DNA of 64,000 bases from Bradyrhizobium sp. AZCC 1719 (GCF_036924525.1 NZ_JAZHRU010000001.1:2633001-2697000); one strand, 5' to 3'. Shown: positions 26,737 to 34,897, counted from the first letter of the stretch. Notes: generated by a model not told the origin, from the letters alone. Numbers and translations are program-made.

Positions 26737-27588
26737 TCACGACTTAACCGCGCCCGCGGTCAGTCCTCCCACCATATACCGCCTGAACGCGTAATAGATC
26801 GCGGCCGGCGGCAGCGCGTAGATGAAGCCGGTGGTCATCAGCAATTCCCACGGCGAGTCGTCGGCGGCCAGGAAGTTGCCAAGCGCCACGGGGAGCGTGA
26901 TCTCGGTATCCTTCGACAGCAGCAGGAACGCGTAGAGATATTCGTTCCAGGCGAGCAGGATCGCGTAGGTGCCGATCGCGACCAGCGAGGGCATCATCAA
27001 GGGCACGTAGACCAGGCGGAACAATTGCAGCGTGGTGGCGCCGTCCATGGTGGCGGCTTCATCCAGTTCGACCGGCAGCTTGTCGGACGCCTGCTTCAAA
27101 ACCCAGATCGCGTAAGGGGACGCGATCGTCACCATCGCGAGAATCAGCGACCAGTGATTGTTGAGGAGACCGTAATTGCCCATGGTGCGATACATCGGCA
27201 CCGCGAGGAACGCCGCCGGGATGAAATAGGTGAACAGCGCCAGATTCATCACCCAGCGCCCGCCGGGAACGCGCAGCCGCGAGATCGCGAAGGCAGCGGC
27301 GGTCGCGATCAGGAGCGTCAGCGCGCCGGCGGAAAGCGCGATCACCACCGAATTCCAGAACTGGATCCAGAAGTCGCGCAGGAAGTAGTGCTGCTGGTGG
27401 AACACGATGCTGAAATTGTTCAGCGTCGGATGATCGGGCCACAGCTTTCCGGAGAACGCGTCTTCCTTCGGCGAGATTGCGAACAGGAACATGTGGTAGA
27501 TCGGCACCATGGTCCAGATGAACACGGGAATGCCGATCAGCAGCAGTTTTGCTTCGGTGCCGACTTCGCGGAGTGTTGGCAGCTTCAT
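26737..27588 (-). CDS. Carbohydrate ABC transporter permease (MalG/UgpE-like)
   Basis: 283 residues with six transmembrane helices. The EAA loop is ELDEAATMDGATTLQLFRLV, the sugar-family form (EAAxIDGA). Start ATG at 27588 overlaps the stop of the preceding permease gene. The C-terminus (RYMVGGLTAGAVKS) is the usual end of CUT1-type permeases. With its partner it forms the channel of a sugar or sugar-alcohol importer. The operon has no ATPase gene. Confidence 0.92.
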   Translation of the reverse strand: MKLPTLREVGTEAKLLLIGIPVFIWTMVPIYHMFLFAISPKEDAFSGKLWPDHPTLNNFSIVFHQQHYFLRDFWIQFWNSVVIALSAGALTLLIATAAAFAISRLRVPGGRWVMNLALFTYFIPAAFLAVPMYRTMGNYGLLNNHWSLILAMVTIASPYAIWVLKQASDKLPVELDEAATMDGATTLQLFRLVYVPLMMPSLVAIGTYAILLAWNEYLYAFLLLSKDTEITLPVALGNFLAADDSPWELLMTTGFIYALPPAAIYYAFRRYMVGGLTAGAVKS

Positions 27589-28457
27589 CGCGACAACCGT
27601 TTCATCATGAAATAGACCAGCGGCAGCACCAGCGGCAGCGCGCAAACGATGGAGGCCATCGCGAGCGAGAGCTGGTCAAGCCGGAGGTAGCGGATACCGA
27701 GCGTGGCGAGCACATGGGTGAGGTCGGCGGGGCCGCCGCCGGTGAGCAGATATACGCTGTTGAAGTCGCCCAGCGTCCAGATCATCGAGAGCAGCGTGCA
27801 GGTGATGTAGAGAGTCTGCATCGACGGCCAGGTGATGTAGCGGAATTTCTGCGACCAGCTTGCGCCGTCGACCTCGGCGGCTTCGTAGAGATCGTGCGAG
27901 ATCGCGAGCCGCCCGGTCATCAGGATCAACGTCCAGAACGGCAGCGATTTCCAGATGTGCACGCCGATCGCCATGGCGAGCGCGACGCTCGGATCGTTCA
28001 GCCAGTTCGGGCCGTCCTCGGCGGTGAACTTGAAGATCAGTTGGTTGATCACGCCCCATTCCGGATTGAGCATGAAGCGTACGGAAAGAATTGTCGGGAT
28101 CGACGGCACCGCCCAGGGCAGGATGAACAGCACCGACAGCCATTTGATCCAGGTGCGCTGCTGGGCGAAGAAGCCGGACAGGAACAGCGCGATCGCCATT
28201 TTCAGATTGATGCCGACCAGGAGGAAGATCAGCGTATTGACGGCGGCGCGCGCGAAGATCGGGTCGTGATAGAGCGCGACATAGCTCGCCGGATGCCGCG
28301 CCAGCCACAGCCCATAGCCAACGGGGTAGACCACGAAGGCCAGGAACACCAGCAGATAGGGGGCGAGCATCACGATGCCCCAGACCTGCGGTGTGGTCAG
28401 CCGGGCCGATAGCGGCGGGCTTGGGATTGCCTGATCGCCCGAAAGCGTGATTGCCAT
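27585..28457 (-). CDS. Carbohydrate ABC transporter permease (MalF/UgpA-like)
   Basis: 290 residues with six transmembrane helices. The EAA motif is DLYEAAEVDGASWSQKFRYI. The N-terminus (LTTPQVWGIVMLAPYLLVFL) and the second periplasmic loop fit CUT1 permeases such as those for glycerol-3-phosphate, trehalose or maltose. It overlaps the next permease by 4 bp. It is separated from the binding-protein gene upstream by 200 bp carrying a large inverted repeat, so expression of the two parts of the operon may differ. Confidence 0.91.
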   Translation of the reverse strand: MAITLSGDQAIPSPPLSARLTTPQVWGIVMLAPYLLVFLAFVVYPVGYGLWLARHPASYVALYHDPIFARAAVNTLIFLLVGINLKMAIALFLSGFFAQQRTWIKWLSVLFILPWAVPSIPTILSVRFMLNPEWGVINQLIFKFTAEDGPNWLNDPSVALAMAIGVHIWKSLPFWTLILMTGRLAISHDLYEAAEVDGASWSQKFRYITWPSMQTLYITCTLLSMIWTLGDFNSVYLLTGGGPADLTHVLATLGIRYLRLDQLSLAMASIVCALPLVLPLVYFMMKRLSR

Positions 28458-28504
28458 ACATCTACTCTTGCAGTCTTAGAATGAGATGCCGGCCACGGCT
28501 ACGC

Positions 28505-28626
28505 CGTCGTCCCTGCGAACGCAGGGACCCATAACCACCGGCTAATATTGCACGCGAAAGCCGACGACCAGCATTTTTCAAAACGACCGCCGCGGAGTAT
28601 GGGTCCCTGCGTTCGCAGGGACGACG
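28505..28626. repeat. 29-bp perfect inverted repeat between transporter genes
   Basis: Arms at 28505-28533 and 28598-28626 are exact reverse complements, separated by 64 bp. Each arm holds a smaller palindrome ccctgcgaacgcaggg (or its inverse). In RNA each arm can form its own hairpin, or both can pair with one another. It lies between the binding-protein gene and the permease genes of the same operon, where REP-like hairpins often protect upstream mRNA from decay. Confidence 0.9.
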
Positions 28627-28657
28627 GACATACTCGCGGCGGCCGGCATCGTTTACA

Positions 28658-30037
28658 TCAACCCGCGACCTGCTTGATGCGGGCGATCAGTTCGTCGACG
28701 GCCTTGTCGACCGGCACCTTTTCGCTCACCACGCGGTTCATCGCCTTGGCCCAGACGTTCTCGTTGTTCAAAATCGTGAACTTCCAGTTCTTGGTGAAGT
28801 CGAACGGCGTGGTGCCGCCGGTGAACTGATTGTACACCGCCTTGCGATGCCGGTCAGCCTGCCAGAACGGGCTCTGCTGGCTGGCCGTCGTCACGGGGAA
28901 CCAGCGGCCGAGCGCGCCTTCGATGTAGGGCCGGACGTTCTCCTCCTGCAGCAGGAACTTGATGAACTCCTTGCCCTCCGCCTTGTTCTTGGCGACCGTG
29001 AACATCAGGCCGGTCTTGACGTCGGAGCGATACTTGATCGGCGTGCCGTCCGGCTTGTTGGGGAAGGACGCGGTGATGATGGTCTCATCATAGTTCTTCT
29101 TGCCGAGCGCGCGTTGCTCCGGCGTCAGCGCCGGGTTGTTGGCGTCGTCGAGCCATTTCGCCGCGATCGATATCGTGAAGTTGTGCGTCATCACGATCGT
29201 CTTGTTGTGGAAGGCGACGTTGTTGTCCGGATCCTTCCAGGTGGTGGAGGACGGCGGCGTGCAGCCCTTGATGTAGGTGTCGGTGTAATCCTTCATCGCC
29301 TTGATCAGGTTTTCCCGCACCTTGGGATCGTCGACCAGGAGCTTGCCGTCGTCATCGACCAGCTTGACGTTGTAGGCGTCCATGAAGGTGTAGAACGACT
29401 GGAACGAGTCGGTGGATTCCACGCCCATCGGCTGGCCGACGGCATAGACGCGCTGACCGGTGGCCTTGCGGCTGGCGGCCTGCACCTTGTTGCACCAGAA
29501 CGACCAGTAGTCTTCCCATTTGGTCGGAATGTCGCTTTCCTTGAAGCCGGCCTGTTCCAGCATGTCCTTCCAGATCTGGACGTGCATGCTCTGCTGCTTC
29601 AGCGGAAAGCCGTAATAGCCCTTCTTTTTTGTCTGGTCGTTATAGAGAAAGGTGGTCTCCAGCGTGTTGGGCGCGAACGCGGACTTCATCGGCAAAAGGA
29701 TGTCGCCGAGATCCTCGAGCTTGCCCTCATAGGCCCACTTGCCCTGCGCCTGCACGTCATAGCTGTCGGAATAGGCGACATCAGGCACAGTGCCCGAATC
29801 CAGCGCCGCCACCGTCTTCGGGATCATGTCCTGAATGGCGTATTGCGAAAGCTCGACCTTGATGCCGGTCTTGGCCTCGAATTTCTTGATCGCCTCTAAG
29901 AGCGCATCGTCCTCGGACTTGTAAAAGCCCTTGCCGAACCAGACCGTGATGGTCTTCTGCTGGGCGAGCGCAGGCGCCGTGGCGTAAAACAGGCCGACGG
30001 CTGCGACCGCGAGCGAAACTGATCTCCTGGATATCAC
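28658..30037 (-). CDS. ABC transporter solute-binding protein, carbohydrate type
   Basis: 459 residues. A signal peptide MISRRSVSLAVAAVGLFYAT ending in APALAQ is followed by a family 1 extracellular binding protein: ITVWFGKGFYKSEDDALLEA, KFEAKTGIKVELS, later a hinge region and SQQSPFWQADRHRKAVYNQF. Binds a sugar-like ligand in the periplasm and hands it to the two downstream permeases. It is the first gene of the minus-strand operon. The ligand cannot be named from sequence. The start ATG has a gggagaacaatgtg ribosome site. Confidence 0.92.
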   Translation of the reverse strand: MISRRSVSLAVAAVGLFYATAPALAQQKTITVWFGKGFYKSEDDALLEAIKKFEAKTGIKVELSQYAIQDMIPKTVAALDSGTVPDVAYSDSYDVQAQGKWAYEGKLEDLGDILLPMKSAFAPNTLETTFLYNDQTKKKGYYGFPLKQQSMHVQIWKDMLEQAGFKESDIPTKWEDYWSFWCNKVQAASRKATGQRVYAVGQPMGVESTDSFQSFYTFMDAYNVKLVDDDGKLLVDDPKVRENLIKAMKDYTDTYIKGCTPPSSTTWKDPDNNVAFHNKTIVMTHNFTISIAAKWLDDANNPALTPEQRALGKKNYDETIITASFPNKPDGTPIKYRSDVKTGLMFTVAKNKAEGKEFIKFLLQEENVRPYIEGALGRWFPVTTASQQSPFWQADRHRKAVYNQFTGGTTPFDFTKNWKFTILNNENVWAKAMNRVVSEKVPVDKAVDELIARIKQVAG

Positions 30038-30347
30038 ATTGTTCTCCCTGAAAACGCCGGCTTGTTAACCGGTTGGATAAAAGACTAACCCATGCGCGCG
30101 GCGCGATCCAGATGGGGCGATGCAAACTTCTGTAGGGGGATATTCAGGGCGCAAATGCGGCAAAGATGTCTGCGCACGCGTGGGCGTTTTGGTTCAACCA
30201 TTTTGGTTCAATCATTTTTTGCATCCTTGCCGGGGAGCATGACCGACCGTAGGCGCGAAGGCGCGATCTGGCGACGTTGAGTGCGGTCCCCGCACACGAC
30301 TCTGTCATTGGCGGATTGGCGGTTCGGTAATCGCCGCGATCGAGGGG
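30038..30347. other. Intergenic region upstream of the binding-protein gene
   Basis: About 310 bp with no supported gene. The part nearest 30038 must hold the promoter of the sugar transporter operon; an inverted pair ttaacc/ggttg around 30065-30075 may be an operator. Near 30188-30222 is a 14-bp near-direct repeat (ttttggttcaacca then ttttggttcaatca) followed by tttttt. I see no convincing RNA gene. Confidence 0.4.
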
Positions 30348-30629
30348 TCAGGCCGCCGACAGCCGCACATGAAATTTGCTGCCGGTCGCCTCGGCGTAAC
30401 GCAGGAGTGTCTTGGTGCTCGGAAGCGTGTGACCGTTTTCAAGCCGGGCAATGGTGGATTGGCTGGTACCCATCCGGGCTGCCAATTCGGCCTGCGACAA
30501 GCCTGCGCGTAGGCGAGCACGGAGCAACTCGGCAGCGATCTCGAATTCCGGCGCGAGCGCGTCATACTCGGCCTTGACCTTGGGATTGGCGAGCAGGCGG
30601 GCTTTCAGCTTTTCGAACTGGATGGTCAT
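30348..30629 (-). CDS. XRE-family antitoxin (HigA-like)
   Basis: 93 residues. A helical N-terminus is followed by a helix-turn-helix RLRAGLSQAELAARMGTSQS, then TIARLENGHTLPSTKTLLRY, the standard XRE fold. Antitoxins of this type bind their toxin and repress the operon. Its ATG (30629) overlaps the stop of the toxin frame upstream (CACATGACC), the toxin-first order of higBA systems. The toxin itself carries a frameshift, so this gene may now be a free repressor. Confidence 0.85.
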   Translation of the reverse strand: MTIQFEKLKARLLANPKVKAEYDALAPEFEIAAELLRARLRAGLSQAELAARMGTSQSTIARLENGHTLPSTKTLLRYAEATGSKFHVRLSAA

Positions 30630-30950
30630 GTGATGTCCTTTGCTCGTCGCAACGCGAGTTCGATTTCAGCGCGTGGCGTCTTCTGCGTCTTCTTCACGAA
30701 CGCTCGCACAACGACGACCCGGCGGCCGATCGCCGTGACGTATAGCGCGCGGGCAATTTCCATCTCGACCTGTCAACCGCAACTCCCAGAGCTTTCCCTC
30801 AAGGTGTTTCACGTGCGGCTCGCTCAAGCTTTCAAGCCCGGCTGACGCAATGCGCTCGGCTAGCCGCAGAAATCGCGCCTGCATGTCGGTCGGAAGGGCG
30901 GCGATCTCCGCGGCGACGGTTTCGTCAAGGATTTCGACTTGCCAGGGCAC
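30626..30950 (-). pseudogene. HigB/Gp49-like RelE-superfamily toxin, frameshifted
   Basis: The frame from ATG 30950 reads MPWQVEILDETVAAEIAALP, PTDMQARFLRLAERIAS, PHVKHLEGKLWELRLTGRDG, clearly the phage Gp49/HigB toxin family, but then continues out of phase. Removing one base of the aaa at about 30757-30759 (ggaaatt to ggaatt) restores IARALYVTAIGRRVVVVRAF, VKKTQKTPRAEIELALRRAK and a stop overlapping the antitoxin ATG. The restored protein would have 107 residues, normal for the family. The lesion removes the catalytic C-terminal half, so the toxin is probably inactive unless the sequence contains a base error. Confidence 0.8.
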
Positions 30951-30958
30951 TCTCCCTT

Positions 30959-30978
30959 ATATCTCAATTTTGAGATAT
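30959..30978. promoter_or_regulatory. Palindromic operator of the toxin-antitoxin locus
   Basis: A perfect 9-bp inverted repeat, atatctcaa-tt-ttgagatat, lying 8 bp upstream of the toxin start. Its position and symmetry match the autoregulatory operators bound by XRE antitoxins such as HigA. It is AT-rich against a GC-rich surround and probably overlaps the promoter. Confidence 0.7.
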
Positions 30979-30993
30979 TGAAAAGAGGCCAAA

Positions 30994-31086
30994 TCGTCTG
31001 CCGGCCGCTTCGGCGTGACGCAGCAGCGCCTTCGTGCTCGGAAGTGCGCGACCATCTTCAAGGCGGGCGATGGCGATCGGCTGGTG
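30994..31086 (-). pseudogene. Decayed second copy of the XRE antitoxin gene
   Basis: The minus strand encodes HQPIAIARLEDGRALPSTKA followed by LLRHAEAAGRR, aligning with TSQSTIARLENGHTLPSTKT and LLRYAEATGSK of the intact antitoxin at 30348-30629. DNA identity is visible across and slightly beyond this segment. No start codon or N-terminal half can be found in frame. It is the remnant of an older or duplicated antitoxin, ending just upstream of the palindromic operator. Confidence 0.75.
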
Positions 31087-31238
31087 CGCCCAGCCAAGCC
31101 GTCAGTTCAGATTTGCTCCAGGCTACGCCCTGCCTGCTCGTTCTGCAATTTTTGGTTGCGGGAGATATTCACAAGCGTAAGATTTAACCTCGATTGCTAA
31201 GCGGTCGGCTCGGCGGCCTAGAATTGACTGGGGGTTTC

Positions 31239-31787
31239 ATGACTACGAGCGAGAAGGTTCGGATAAAGGGCCAAGAGCTCTTGAGTCGTCTCAGCAGTTT
31301 ATCTTTGCTCGGATTTGGAATCGGGGTGAAATTTCCGGAAGCAGAGCGTGGAGTGGTGCGCGAGATCATCATCTTCTTGGAAGATCGTCGAGTGCTCTAC
31401 GTAAATTTTAACCTCGAGGTTGAATCTCAAGTAATTGACTCTGTTCTCAGCATGCGGAAGGAGCTTACGAGTGCATTAAAACGTGTAGATTCTGACTCTC
31501 CTGCGGCGAAGGCATTCAATTCTATGCGAGCGGAATGTCGTCGGTTTCTTACCAGCCCTCGGGCTGGCTTTCCGAATATTGCCGGTGACGGCCCACGAGG
31601 CCGAGGCGGGATGGATGCTTCATTTTTTGAATCGCTTGGAAAGCTTCGAACTGTATTCGGGCTGCAACTCGCGGGGTTAGCTGCACTATACGATTTGGAT
31701 TTGTCTCCAGAGCTTGAGACTATTTTGCCGCCACCTCCAGATACTGACGAGGAGGATGATTTGGAGAGACGGCACTGGCGCTATTGA
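31239..31787 (+). CDS. Hypothetical protein of lower GC content, possible DUF6650-like
   Basis: 182 residues, MTTSEKVRIKGQELLSRLSS at the start, with GFGIGVKFPEAERGVVREII and FLEDRRVLYVNFNLEVESQV in the middle and an acidic/proline C-terminus (ILPPPPDTDEEDDLERR). It is soluble and contains a long predicted helix near residues 70-100. I tentatively recall a similar N-terminus in the DUF6650 family, but cannot verify it. Codon use is noticeably more A/T-rich than neighbouring genes, suggesting horizontal acquisition. The ATG follows ctgggggtttc. Confidence 0.65.
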   Translation: MTTSEKVRIKGQELLSRLSSLSLLGFGIGVKFPEAERGVVREIIIFLEDRRVLYVNFNLEVESQVIDSVLSMRKELTSALKRVDSDSPAAKAFNSMRAECRRFLTSPRAGFPNIAGDGPRGRGGMDASFFESLGKLRTVFGLQLAGLAALYDLDLSPELETILPPPPDTDEEDDLERRHWRY

Positions 31788-31926
31788 GATCGAAAGCCGA
31801 GACTCGAATCAAGTCCGCGCCGGATGTTGCACCCATCGTCAAGATGCGAAACGGACAGCAGTCGGCGCAAAGCGCATAGCTAAGCTATCCTCATCGATAT
31901 CGCCTCGCTCTTCCGGGCTGCGCTTC

Positions 31927-32355
31927 CTACTTCCCGGCCGGCGGATCGAGTTTTACAACCGCCGCCTCAATCGTCTTCGTACAGCGGATCAGGTCGGCGA
32001 GAAGCTTCTCGTCGATTTCCATGCGGCCCTCATACTCGGCGAGGTTCCGCTCGTTATGGGCTTGAAGGAAGATTTGCACGTCGGCGGCCGTCGTGCCCAG
32101 CGTATGCACCAGCGTCTGAAAGACGGTGATGCGGTTTTCCGAGCGATAGCCTTCGCGGCGCAAGGCTGCGAGCGCTAGCCTGTGGGCCGCGCCATAGGCC
32201 AGATCAAAACGGCTGTCGGGATCGAGATCCTTGTGCTGCGCGTCCTTCAATCGGCTGCGCGCGGCTGTCACCATGCCGAGATATTCGTTGCGGGTAGGCG
32301 GCTCGGCCTTGAGGCGCGCGATCTTCACGAGATTGTCCAGCTCGGGCTTGCTCAT
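31927..32355 (-). CDS. HEPN-like partner of a nucleotidyltransferase (putative toxin)
   Basis: 142 residues, predicted all-helical: MSKPELDNLVKIARLKAEPP, SRFDLAYGAAHRLALAALRR, ENRITVFQTLVHTLG, and a charged C-terminus. Size, helical make-up and its 4-bp overlap with a nucleotidyltransferase gene fit the HEPN half of HEPN/MNT pairs. I do not see a clear R-x4-6-H ribonuclease motif, so it may be of the non-nuclease class. Called by context plus general features. Confidence 0.6.
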   Translation of the reverse strand: MSKPELDNLVKIARLKAEPPTRNEYLGMVTAARSRLKDAQHKDLDPDSRFDLAYGAAHRLALAALRREGYRSENRITVFQTLVHTLGTTAADVQIFLQAHNERNLAEYEGRMEIDEKLLADLIRCTKTIEAAVVKLDPPAGK

Positions 32356-32957
32356 GCGTGGAGATCGCGCTTCGAGCCGAGAACGAACAATTTAGGTTGC
32401 GCGCCAAGCTTCTTGACGAAGGAGCCCTCCTGGGACGACCTCCGGCGCCACTCGTTCGTCGTGAGAAACACCGGATTGATCTTGCGCCGTATGCGATCCT
32501 CGACATCTTGAAGCGCGGAATAGAGTTTCGAATAATTCAGCTCGTCTCCAATGACCATGAGATCGATATCGCTCTGCGCGTTATCCGTTCCCTTCGCGAC
32601 CGAGCCAAATACGAACGCGGCCTTGATCTTGTCTGCATGGGGGTCAAGCGCTTGCTTGAGCGGCTCCTTGAGAGCCACCGTCTTGAGAATCAGCCCATGC
32701 AGTTCCTCGAAAATCGGCGAATGTTGATTGGCGCGGTAGTGCTTTTGATTGCCGATGCGCTCAACCGACACGAGCCCGCTGCGCTGAAGACGCGAAAGCT
32801 CGCGCTCGACGGCTCCGCTGCCGGAATCGACCGTCCTGATGATTTCGGAAGTGTAAAAGCTGCGGTCAGGATGCGCGAAAATCAGGCCGAGCACGCGTTG
32901 CTGAACCTTGGAGAACAGCGCGCTCGAAAGGTTGACGGTTTGCGTGGTCGTAGCCAT
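32352..32957 (-). CDS. Winged-helix plus MNT nucleotidyltransferase fusion (putative antitoxin)
   Basis: 201 residues in two parts. Residues 10-85 form an ArsR/MarR-like winged helix (LFSKVQQRVLGLIFAHPDRS, FYTSEIIRTVDSGSGAVERE, LSRLQRSGLVSVERIGNQKH). Residues 100-190 form a minimal nucleotidyltransferase with AAFVFGSVAKGTDNAQSDID, the G-S-x10-D-x-D active site. MNT antitoxins AMPylate their HEPN partner; the fused wHTH could let the protein repress its own operon. It is the first gene of the pair, with the stop overlapping the next start. Confidence 0.85.
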   Translation of the reverse strand: MATTTQTVNLSSALFSKVQQRVLGLIFAHPDRSFYTSEIIRTVDSGSGAVERELSRLQRSGLVSVERIGNQKHYRANQHSPIFEELHGLILKTVALKEPLKQALDPHADKIKAAFVFGSVAKGTDNAQSDIDLMVIGDELNYSKLYSALQDVEDRIRRKINPVFLTTNEWRRRSSQEGSFVKKLGAQPKLFVLGSKRDLHA

Positions 32958-33024
32958 GGAGGAACATAATACCCAAATTGGGGAGGATTATCAATCCAAT
33001 GAGTTTAATTATTGCCGGCGCATT

Positions 33025-33504
33025 TTAGAGAACCCCGATCTGCGGTTTGGCGATCATCAGCCACAATATCACGGCGATCGCCGTAAACGCCGGAATGCCG
33101 AACGCGAACCATAGCCGGAAGATCCGGTGATATTCCTTCGGCAGTGGCCTGCCCTCTGCCGCTGCGATCACGGCGAGGTCGCGCAGGCGCATTTGCATCC
33201 ACACCACCGGCAGCCACAGCGCGCCGGTGATGACGTACAGCACGATCGACCAGACGATCCATCCGTCCCAGAACGAATAGCCGACGTTCCAAACCAACAG
33301 CGTGCCGGTGATGGGCTGCACGACGACGGCGGTCGCCGTGAAGATGAAGTCGGCAATCACGACGATGCGGGCGACGCCTGCGATCACGGCCGGCTTGCCG
33401 CCGAGGTGAGCCGCCAGCATGAAAAAGGCGATTCCTGCGCCGGTGCCGAGCAACACGGCGGCGCCGACGACATGGAGATATTTGAGGACGAAGTACAGCG
33501 TCAT
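33025..33504 (-). CDS. DUF2269-type small integral membrane protein
   Basis: 159 residues with four transmembrane helices: LKYLHVVGAAVLLGTGAGIA, IVVIADFIFTATAVVVQPIT, DGWIVWSIVLYVITGALWLP and FGIPAFTAIAVILWLMIA. The conserved histidine in YLHVVGA and the overall layout fit DUF2269, a family of unknown function. Its ATG overlaps the stop of the SDR-DoxX gene by 4 bp, so the two are made together. Confidence 0.85.
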   Translation of the reverse strand: MTLYFVLKYLHVVGAAVLLGTGAGIAFFMLAAHLGGKPAVIAGVARIVVIADFIFTATAVVVQPITGTLLVWNVGYSFWDGWIVWSIVLYVITGALWLPVVWMQMRLRDLAVIAAAEGRPLPKEYHRIFRLWFAFGIPAFTAIAVILWLMIAKPQIGVL

Positions 33505-34775
33505 CGGTCCTCGAGCACGGCCAGGCCTGCGAAATGCAACACGATGATCGGCCAGATCTTCAGCATCGGCCCCAGCGGATCGGCCCAGAGCCGTGGCACC
33601 AGGATGGTGCCGATGATCGCGTAGGCGAAGGAAATCGCGATGGCCGCATAGAGGCCGTAGCGGCTGGTCGGCCTGTAGGCGATCGCAATTCCAATCACCA
33701 GATCGGCCAGGGCGCCCGCGATGATCGTCACTGTCGCAGCCGTTCCTTCCACGCCGCCTTCGCCCATCAGGCCCATGCCATAACCCCAGCCGGGCCCCAG
33801 CGAGACAAACGCGGTCGAGAGCCAGAACAGGGATAGAACAATAAAGATCGCGGGCTTGACCAGGTACATGCCGGCAAACCAGCGTTCCTGCACCGAAGCC
33901 GGTTCAGCGGCGAAGAATTCGGGAAGGTTTTTGGGATGCAGCCCGAGCCGCTGCATGTCTTCGAGATTGCCGACGGCGCCGCGCCCGATCTCCCGTTCGG
34001 CGGTACTGCGTACGGGAGGCCGCCAGCCGAGATACGAAACCATGTCGCCGAACTTGTACATGAGGCTTGAAGCGGACTGTGGCAGGTGAAGCTCCCGCGC
34101 CGGCGGCCAGCGGCACCAGCGGCGGATCAGCGCGACGACCGCGCTGAATGAATAGCGATGCGGGCCGACCAGCTCGACAACCTGCCGCGCGGGCGCGGCG
34201 GGATCAAGAAAATGCTCCACGGTCCGTACCACGTCCTCAAGCAGGACGATCTGGAGCTGTCCCGTGTTCGGCATCACGGGAATGGCGGGCAGCGCAGCCA
34301 GCCCTCGCATCAGCGCGCTGGCGCCATAGGCCGCGCGGCCGATCACGACGGAAGGCCGCAAGATGACCCAATCGAGATCGCGCTCCATCAGCGCCTTGTC
34401 ACCGGCCAATTTCGATCGGGAGAAATCGCTCGGGGTTTCGCGATCGACGCCGATGGCGGAAAAATGGATGACGCGACGGATCTGGAGCTGCTCGCAAGCG
34501 GCAAAGAGATTTGCGATGCCGTGATGATGCACCATTGAGGTGGAATCGCCGGGACTGTCCTGGAGCACCCCTGCGCAATTCACGACCGCCTCGATGCCAT
34601 CGAGATGCGGCAACCAGTATGCGGGCGACTTCGCCTCGGAGATATCGACCCTGTGAGCTCCAGGGCCGGAATGGTCGCTTCTGCTCATTGAAACGACGGA
34701 ATGACCACGCGAGGACAGGTGAGCCACGATGGCCGATCCGATCAGTCCGGTCCCTCCAACAACGGCAATCTTCAT
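33501..34775 (-). CDS. SDR oxidoreductase fused to a DoxX-like membrane domain
   Basis: 424 residues. The first 290 form an atypical short-chain dehydrogenase with the dinucleotide loop MKIAVVGGTGLIGSAIVAHL and IEAVVNCAGVLQDSPGDST, without a clear Y-x3-K pair, as in NAD-binding NmrA/NDUFA9-like proteins. The C-terminal 130 residues have four membrane helices (YLVKPAIFIVLSLFWLSTAF and following) resembling DoxX-like proteins. The fusion probably tethers an NAD(P)-dependent sensor or enzyme to the membrane. The partner gene (DUF2269) overlaps by 4 bp. Confidence 0.87.
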   Translation of the reverse strand: MKIAVVGGTGLIGSAIVAHLSSRGHSVVSMSRSDHSGPGAHRVDISEAKSPAYWLPHLDGIEAVVNCAGVLQDSPGDSTSMVHHHGIANLFAACEQLQIRRVIHFSAIGVDRETPSDFSRSKLAGDKALMERDLDWVILRPSVVIGRAAYGASALMRGLAALPAIPVMPNTGQLQIVLLEDVVRTVEHFLDPAAPARQVVELVGPHRYSFSAVVALIRRWCRWPPARELHLPQSASSLMYKFGDMVSYLGWRPPVRSTAEREIGRGAVGNLEDMQRLGLHPKNLPEFFAAEPASVQERWFAGMYLVKPAIFIVLSLFWLSTAFVSLGPGWGYGMGLMGEGGVEGTAATVTIIAGALADLVIGIAIAYRPTSRYGLYAAIAISFAYAIIGTILVPRLWADPLGPMLKIWPIIVLHFAGLAVLEDR

Positions 34776-34897
34776 GACCGGCTCCGCGCCGAGAAGTCAC
34801 GCCTGCTTCCGAGAACGTGCGCCCCGAATGAATTCCTCCAGAAGGGGAAGCGCTTCAAAAAACGTGGACCACAAGCCCCGGCGACGTTCGCTTCCGT

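Noticed and set aside
30138..30347. A second toxin-antitoxin or sRNA gene between the binding-protein gene and the antitoxin
   Set aside because: Only a short direct repeat and a T-run were seen, with no hairpin or coding pattern.
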